Position numbers and translations under genes: made by a program | Notes under the pieces: model-generated | Seen by the model: only the letters and a program-made list of their open reading frames with translations | Database searches by the model: none | What the model was told of the DNA's origin: nothing | Shown: one piece after another, positions 59,402 to 64,000 of the stretch | Layout: each line of letters starts with the position of its first letter | Position numbering within the stretch: position 1 is the stretch's first letter | Assembly (NCBI GenBank): GCA_964352625.1 | Contig: CAYGSD010000001.1 | Location: forward strand, 124,001 to 188,000 | Origin: JAAEPI01 sp964352625 | GTDB lineage: Bacteria > Bacteroidota > Bacteroidia > Cytophagales > Cyclobacteriaceae | DNA: 64,000 bases | Direction: 5' to 3'

Positions 59402-60654
59402 ATCTAGTCGCGCGAATCGTCATACTGTTTTCATCAGTGGCCATGGTGGTTTTCTTAGTTGGAGGTGTCATTAGCTTTCGAGCTATGAAAAGAGAGGTGG
59501 ATCTGGAACAGCAGCGATTCCTTATCGAACGGCTCAATCGGTGGGAGGAGTATCTGTCGGTGAGGCAGCCAACCGACACCCTTCAAAGAAATCAATTGAT
59601 AGTGATTCCCTTGGAAGGCCAACACCCCGAACGACAAGAATTCTCCGATACACTGGTCATGCACAGCCAGTTGCAAAGGCTGGAACCCCACCTCAAGCTC
59701 AAAGCCATCCGAACGATCAACAACAAGAGTTTTGAGATTACGCTGTACGGAGTAATTATAGAATCCGACGATATTGTGGATGCAGTGACCATATCGCTGA
59801 CCAAAACGTACCTCATCCTGCTTGCACTTATTCTTCCGCTCGGCGCTGTTGCCTCCTACTATATCCTGCGTCCGTTCAAGGCCACTCTGGAGGTAATCAA
59901 GAATTTCTCACTTAAAAACCCGAATACGAAATTTCCAAAGTCGCGAGTTTCAGAGTTCAAAAAACTCAATGCTTTTCTGGAAAACATGACGGACAAAATC
60001 GGTAAGGACTACCAGTCGCTCAAAGAATTCTCCGAAAATGCCTCACACGAGTTGCAAACCCCACTTGGCATAGTTCAGTCCAAAATTGAGGTACTGATGG
60101 ACAGTGACACCCTCACTGAGGATCAGGTGAATCAGCTGAGCCAAATTGAAAACACCCTGAAGCGGTTAAGTAATCTTAGCCATTCACTAAGTATGCTCAC
60201 GAAAATTGAAAACCAAGAATTTTCCAATCTCAGTGAGATTGATTTGAGCAGGACATTGGAAAACATGCTGGATCAATTCTCAGAACTCAGAGAGCTGAAA
60301 TCCATTAAGCTGCAAAAGGAAGTCACGGAGCATGTGAAGGTCAAAGCCGATCAGGTGCTGATAGAACTACTGATCACCAACCTGATCAACAATGCCATCA
60401 GGCACAACCACGAAGGAGGAGAAATCTCCATTTCACTATCTACAAGTGAGCTTCGCATAGCCAACTCCGGTAAGGACCTAAATTTTGACCCTAACCTTCT
60501 GTTTGAGCGCTTCAGAAAATCCAATCAAAGCGACCAGTCTATTGGGCTTGGTCTGGCTATTGTCAAAACCATTTGTGAACTATACGGCTTCCATCTTAGT
60601 TACGAACAGGCAAACGAAAAACACAGGTTGGCAATAAAATTTGGCCACTCATAA
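59398..60654 (+). CDS. Sensor histidine kinase, partner of the OmpR-type regulator
   Basis: 418 residues. Two transmembrane helices (about 5-27 and 138-158) bracket a short periplasmic sensor of about 110 residues. A HAMP-like linker, HisKA with HELQTP (SENASHELQTPLGIVQSKIEVL) and an HATPase_c domain with LLITNLINNAIRHN (N box), IANSGK (G1, with Ser-Gly instead of Asp-Gly in D-x-G) and SIGLGLAIVKTI (G2) follow. The G1 Asp appears replaced by Asn, so nucleotide contacts may differ. Overlaps the regulator by 4 bp. Confidence 0.92.
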   Translation: MNLVARIVILFSSVAMVVFLVGGVISFRAMKREVDLEQQRFLIERLNRWEEYLSVRQPTDTLQRNQLIVIPLEGQHPERQEFSDTLVMHSQLQRLEPHLKLKAIRTINNKSFEITLYGVIIESDDIVDAVTISLTKTYLILLALILPLGAVASYYILRPFKATLEVIKNFSLKNPNTKFPKSRVSEFKKLNAFLENMTDKIGKDYQSLKEFSENASHELQTPLGIVQSKIEVLMDSDTLTEDQVNQLSQIENTLKRLSNLSHSLSMLTKIENQEFSNLSEIDLSRTLENMLDQFSELRELKSIKLQKEVTEHVKVKADQVLIELLITNLINNAIRHNHEGGEISISLSTSELRIANSGKDLNFDPNLLFERFRKSNQSDQSIGLGLAIVKTICELYGFHLSYEQANEKHRLAIKFGHS

Positions 60655-60657
60655 AAC

Positions 60658-60713
60658 TTCAGAATTGCTTCAAAATCTGATCAGATTCTAATCAGATTGG
60701 GCAACTAAACTTG
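60658..60713 (+). promoter_or_regulatory. Operator/promoter of the receptor gene
   Basis: Four contiguous 11-bp units: TTCAGAATTGC, TTCAAAATCTG, ATCAGATTCTA, ATCAGATTGGG (60658-60701), consensus WTCAGAwT. Bases 60674-60687 form the perfect palindrome AATCTGATCAGATT. A -7-like box TAAACTTG (60706-60713) starts 4 bp after the last unit and ends 4 bp before the ATG at 60718, exactly as in the regulator promoter. Confidence 0.7.
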
Positions 60714-60717
60714 CAGG

Positions 60718-63180
60718 ATGAACTTAACTCAAACTCTGGTGAAAGGAATATTACTGACAGGATTTCTTTCGCTTTGTACAATCACATTTTCTCAGCGTCC
60801 GGGACCAGGCGAATTAACCGGGACCATTTCGGGTACCGTAACAGACGAATCAGGTGGCCAGGCGCTTGAATTCGCAACGGTCGCAGTGCACAGTGCAAGG
60901 GACTCTTCTCTGGTAGGCGGAGGCATCACCGATCTTGAAGGGAAGTTTAACCTGACGGTGAAACCTGGAATATTCTATCTGAAAATTCAATTCATTTCCT
61001 ATGGTGAAAAAATTATTTCAGATGTAAGAGTTGGGAGAAATAACATGAACGTGGACTTAGGAAGTGTCACCTTAGAAGCCTCACAGGTGCAGTTAGATGA
61101 AGTCACCGTACAAGCTGAAAGAACCCAGATGGAACTTCAGTTGGACAAAAAAGTCTACAACATCGGTTCGGACTTGAGCAATCTTGGTGGAAGTGCAGCA
61201 GACCTTCTTTCCAACCTCCCATCGTTGGAGGTGGATGTAGACGGAAACGTATCCCTGAGAGGAAGTGAGAATGTGCAAATACTTATCGATGGTAAGCCAT
61301 CCGGCTTGATTGGTCTCTCAGGAACAGGCGGCCTTCAGCAACTGCAGGGAAACCTGATCGAAAGAGTGGAGGTCATCACCAACCCCTCGGCAAGGTACGA
61401 TGCAGAGGGAGGCGCGGGAATAATTAACATCATTCTGAAAAAGGAAAAAGCCAAAGGCTTCAACGGTAGTTTCCAGGTGCAGACCGGCTACCCCGCCAAT
61501 CATGGCGCAAGTGTGAACGTCAACTACCGCACAGGCTGGATCAACTGGTTCGTGAACTACGGAGTGACCTACAGGGAGTCACCGGGGCGAGGCTTCACGG
61601 ATAACTTTTACAACAGAGCCGACACCACCTATTTTATCGACCAGATCAATCGTAGGTTGCGTGCAGGCGTCTCTCAAAACGTAAGATTCGGATCAGATAT
61701 TTATCTGAATAACACCAACATCATCACCCTGTCGGCCTCTTATAGGACATCAGATCAGGAGAATACGACCAAGACACTTTATGATTTTTATGACGAAACT
61801 CGTGCCCCGCTTGATTTCAGCAGGAGGAGAGTGGACAATGAAGATGAAACAGATTTGAACTGGCAATACGAAGTGGAATACACCAGAGATTTTGCCAGAA
61901 GGGGCCAAAAGCTAACCTTCGATTTTCAGTTTCAGGACAGCAATGAAATTGAAATTTCGGCATTTGATGACGTGACCAAATTCGACGATATGCCAAACCA
62001 GCCGCTCATCCAGCGGTCAGAAAACGACAATGGAGAAACAAGAACGCTCGTACAACTCGACTACATCCACCCCTTCAATCAGAGCGCGAAATTCGAGGTG
62101 GGCATGCGGTACAACTTCCGGAATATCTTCAATGATTATTTCGTGGAATCCGATTCTATGAATAATGGAACCTACGAGGAAGTTGCCTTCCTTACGAACA
62201 ATTTCAACTTCGATGAGTCCGTTTTGGCGACCTATTTCATTGTCAGTAACAAAGTGGATAAAATATCCTGGCAGCTAGGTTCAAGATTTGAGCAAACAGA
62301 TTTGAGGACATTATTAGAGCAAACCAATGAGCGAAACAATCAGAAGTATTTCAGCTTTTTTCCAAGTGCAAACTTCACGTATGCATTTACAGACATCACC
62401 TCTGTACAGCTGAGTTATAGCCGCAGAATTTCTCGTCCTAGGTACAGGAGTTTGAACCCATTTACTTCGTACAGTGATCCTCTAAATATCTACCAAGGCA
62501 ATCCGGAGTTGCGCCCCCAATTCACTGACTCCTATGAAATCGGGATTTTGCAGAACAAGGAAAAATCCAGCATCTACTACGGGATATATTACCGACACAC
62601 CGACGATGTGGTACAAAGAATTCAAACTGAGGAAGATGGCATCACTACCCGTCTCCCTAAGAATTTGGCCGTACAAAATGATATCGGATTGGAGCTGAAC
62701 GTCAGCCAAGATTTCGGCAGTGGCTTCAGGTCTACAGGTAATTTCAATTTCTACAATTCACAGACCGATGGCCCCAATGGACTAGATGCAAATGCCACCA
62801 CCTTTTCGTTCCGAATGGGCAACTACTATAGAAACGACAAACTCTTCAATGCCCAAATGAGCATCTGGTACAGAGCTCCACAAAACACACCACAGGGCAG
62901 TCGCAAAAGCATGGCATCCGTAGATGTCGGATTGTCAAAGGATGTGATGAGCAAAAACGGAACGCTATCACTGAACGTGAGTGACCTCTTCAACACGAGG
63001 AACTACAGAGGTGAAACCATCACTGAGACCTTCACTTCCAATTCACAATTTCAATGGCGAAGGGGACCAACTATCACAGCTTCGTTCACGTATAGACTCA
63101 ATCAAAACAAGCAGCGACAGCAGCGAAACGGACGACCTGAAGGAGGTGACGGAGGCGAAGATTTCGGAGGTGATTTTTAA
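60718..63180 (+). CDS. Outer membrane receptor (CarboxypepD_reg plus beta-barrel)
   Basis: 820 residues; signal peptide to about residue 25 (FLSLCTITFSQ). A CarboxypepD_reg-like domain (about 35-115; GTISGTVTDESGGQALEFATVAVH), then a TonB-plug-like region (LSNLPSLEVDVDGNVSLRGSENVQILIDGKPSG, VEVITNPSARYDAEGGAGIINIILKKEK) and a long C-terminal barrel of the OMP_b-brl_3 type. It ends in a Gln/Arg/Gly-rich tail (KQRQQRNGRPEGGDGGEDFGGDF). Such proteins import large or scarce solutes, energised by TonB-ExbBD. No SusD partner. Its promoter shares the 11-bp repeats of the two-component operon. Confidence 0.9.
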   Translation: MNLTQTLVKGILLTGFLSLCTITFSQRPGPGELTGTISGTVTDESGGQALEFATVAVHSARDSSLVGGGITDLEGKFNLTVKPGIFYLKIQFISYGEKIISDVRVGRNNMNVDLGSVTLEASQVQLDEVTVQAERTQMELQLDKKVYNIGSDLSNLGGSAADLLSNLPSLEVDVDGNVSLRGSENVQILIDGKPSGLIGLSGTGGLQQLQGNLIERVEVITNPSARYDAEGGAGIINIILKKEKAKGFNGSFQVQTGYPANHGASVNVNYRTGWINWFVNYGVTYRESPGRGFTDNFYNRADTTYFIDQINRRLRAGVSQNVRFGSDIYLNNTNIITLSASYRTSDQENTTKTLYDFYDETRAPLDFSRRRVDNEDETDLNWQYEVEYTRDFARRGQKLTFDFQFQDSNEIEISAFDDVTKFDDMPNQPLIQRSENDNGETRTLVQLDYIHPFNQSAKFEVGMRYNFRNIFNDYFVESDSMNNGTYEEVAFLTNNFNFDESVLATYFIVSNKVDKISWQLGSRFEQTDLRTLLEQTNERNNQKYFSFFPSANFTYAFTDITSVQLSYSRRISRPRYRSLNPFTSYSDPLNIYQGNPELRPQFTDSYEIGILQNKEKSSIYYGIYYRHTDDVVQRIQTEEDGITTRLPKNLAVQNDIGLELNVSQDFGSGFRSTGNFNFYNSQTDGPNGLDANATTFSFRMGNYYRNDKLFNAQMSIWYRAPQNTPQGSRKSMASVDVGLSKDVMSKNGTLSLNVSDLFNTRNYRGETITETFTSNSQFQWRRGPTITASFTYRLNQNKQRQQRNGRPEGGDGGEDFGGDF

Positions 63181-63230
63181 TTACCTCTGCACAACCTGAG
63201 GTCTATTATATTTAAAGGAAATCAGATCAC

Positions 63231-64000
63231 ATGAAAAAGCTCGTACTCATTCTCTCACTTTCAATCATTCTACTTTCGGCGCAGGCGCAGGATTTAACCT
63301 TCGAAGAGTACGATCCTATATCCACGCTGGTCGTTCCGGAAAACCCAGTCACCCGGGCAAAATTTCCCTTTGTGGACATCCATAGTCACCAATGGAATGT
63401 GACCAAGGAGAAGGTAGAACAGCTAGTGAAAGAAATGGATGAGATCAACATGGGCACGATGATTAACCTCAGTGGCCGTGGGTGGAGCAGAGAACCTAAC
63501 TATGATGGCACGGAGTACTTACACTCCATGATTCGTCGCTTCAATGGAGAAGCTCCTGGCCGTTTCATAGTTTTCACCAACATCAACTTCAATGATTTTG
63601 GATCGGAGGGCTGGACAGAAAAAGCCGTGCAGACGCTGGAAATGGACGTGAAGAATGGCGCCAATGGACTCAAAATTTATAAGAGTCTGGGACTTGGGAA
63701 TGAAGACATCAATGGCAATCGAATCCCAGTTGATCACCCTGACCTGGACCCTGTGTGGGCTAAGGCGGGCGAACTTGGCATTCCAGTTTTGATTCACTCA
63801 GCCGACCCAGCTCAATTCTGGCTTCCTCATGACGCCAACAACGAAAGATGGCTGGAACTGAAACTAAGACCCGGACGAAAAAGAGAAGCCAACGATCCAG
63901 CACCCTTTGAGCAGATCATTGCCGAGCAGCACAACGTCTTCAAGAAAAACCCCGGCACCACCTTCATCAATGCGCACATGGGCTGGATGGCCAACGACCT
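63231..64000 (+). CDS. Secreted amidohydrolase (PF04909-like), 5' part
   Basis: The frame is open to the window end (256 codons visible). Signal peptide MKKLVLILSLSIILLSAQAQ. A metal-binding HxH is visible in FPFVDIHSHQWNV, a Lys-containing strand NGLKIYKSLGLG, a strand-5 His in IPVLIHSADPAQFWLP and another His in TFINAHMGW. This pattern fits amidohydrolase family 2 (2-pyrone-4,6-dicarboxylate hydrolase, decarboxylase or DUF4438-like relatives); substrate unknown. Follows the receptor by 50 bp on the same strand, so it may be the enzyme acting on the imported compound (inference). Confidence 0.85.
   Translation, partial: MKKLVLILSLSIILLSAQAQDLTFEEYDPISTLVVPENPVTRAKFPFVDIHSHQWNVTKEKVEQLVKEMDEINMGTMINLSGRGWSREPNYDGTEYLHSMIRRFNGEAPGRFIVFTNINFNDFGSEGWTEKAVQTLEMDVKNGANGLKIYKSLGLGNEDINGNRIPVDHPDLDPVWAKAGELGIPVLIHSADPAQFWLPHDANNERWLELKLRPGRKREANDPAPFEQIIAEQHNVFKKNPGTTFINAHMGWMAND

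Overview
The window looks like a stretch of chromosome from a free-living, probably marine member of the Bacteroidota, most like Cytophagales. The reasons are a type IX secretion (T9SS) component (PorQ) and a T9SS-sorted protein, SBP-type and OMP_b-brl-type signalling and receptor genes, coenzyme B12-dependent methylmalonyl-CoA mutase, GH3-like and PD40-OmpA proteins, TAnnTTTG-type -7 promoter boxes, few Shine-Dalgarno sequences, and moderate GC. The exact genus cannot be read from the sequence. No prophage, CRISPR array or classical insertion sequence is visible.

Layout. 0-4.5 kb: end of a winged-helix regulator, a secreted DUF1579-like protein, a DUF1801 protein, an MscS channel and a membrane-anchored vWA-like protein. 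4.5-9.7 kb: fabG, a polytopic membrane protein, lpdA and a histidine kinase with a periplasmic solute-binding sensor. 9.7-15 kb: an operon of three amidohydrolase-fold proteins, of which only the middle one keeps its metal ligands, then purine nucleoside phosphorylase. 15-25 kb: an aspartyl-protease/PDZ protein, a class III aminotransferase, a 1-kb palindromic repeat locus carrying a GIY-YIG nuclease, an M28-like protein, and a four-gene operon (secreted unknown, O-methyltransferase, LysM lytic transglycosylase, TrmN6). 25-34 kb: a 1400-residue secreted TPR-CHAT protein, methylmalonyl-CoA mutase (two genes) and dnaA. 34-45 kb: a DegP-type protease, a GH3 protein, a beta-barrel protein, a DUF559 nuclease with G/C-rich inverted repeats, dxr and rseP, then an ASPIC/VCBS T9SS substrate inserted into the 3' end of a PD40-OmpA gene. 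45-54 kb: lon-porQ-hslU, a TonB-like gene inserted after hslU, a lipoprotein, tRNA-Cys and rpsA. 54-64 kb: a lipoprotein amidohydrolase with an SSS transporter, murB, an OmpR-type two-component pair, an outer-membrane receptor that it probably controls, and the start of a second amidohydrolase.

The most unusual content is structural. (1) At 17.5-18.5 kb a GIY-YIG nuclease gene sits exactly between two 9-bp-stem palindromes that elsewhere in the same locus are only 20 bp apart, giving filled and empty versions side by side. (2) Two small gene cassettes (ASPIC and TonB-like) are each flanked by direct duplications of the 3' end of the gene they follow (66 bp of ompA; 29 bp of hslU). (3) A DUF559 nuclease gene is tied to a 30-bp inverted repeat that appears to have replaced the dxr start. 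(4) The two-component operon and the receptor gene share phased 11-bp direct repeats set exactly 4 bp upstream of -7 boxes lying next to the start codons, which defines a likely regulon. These readings come from the sequence; their mechanisms are inference.
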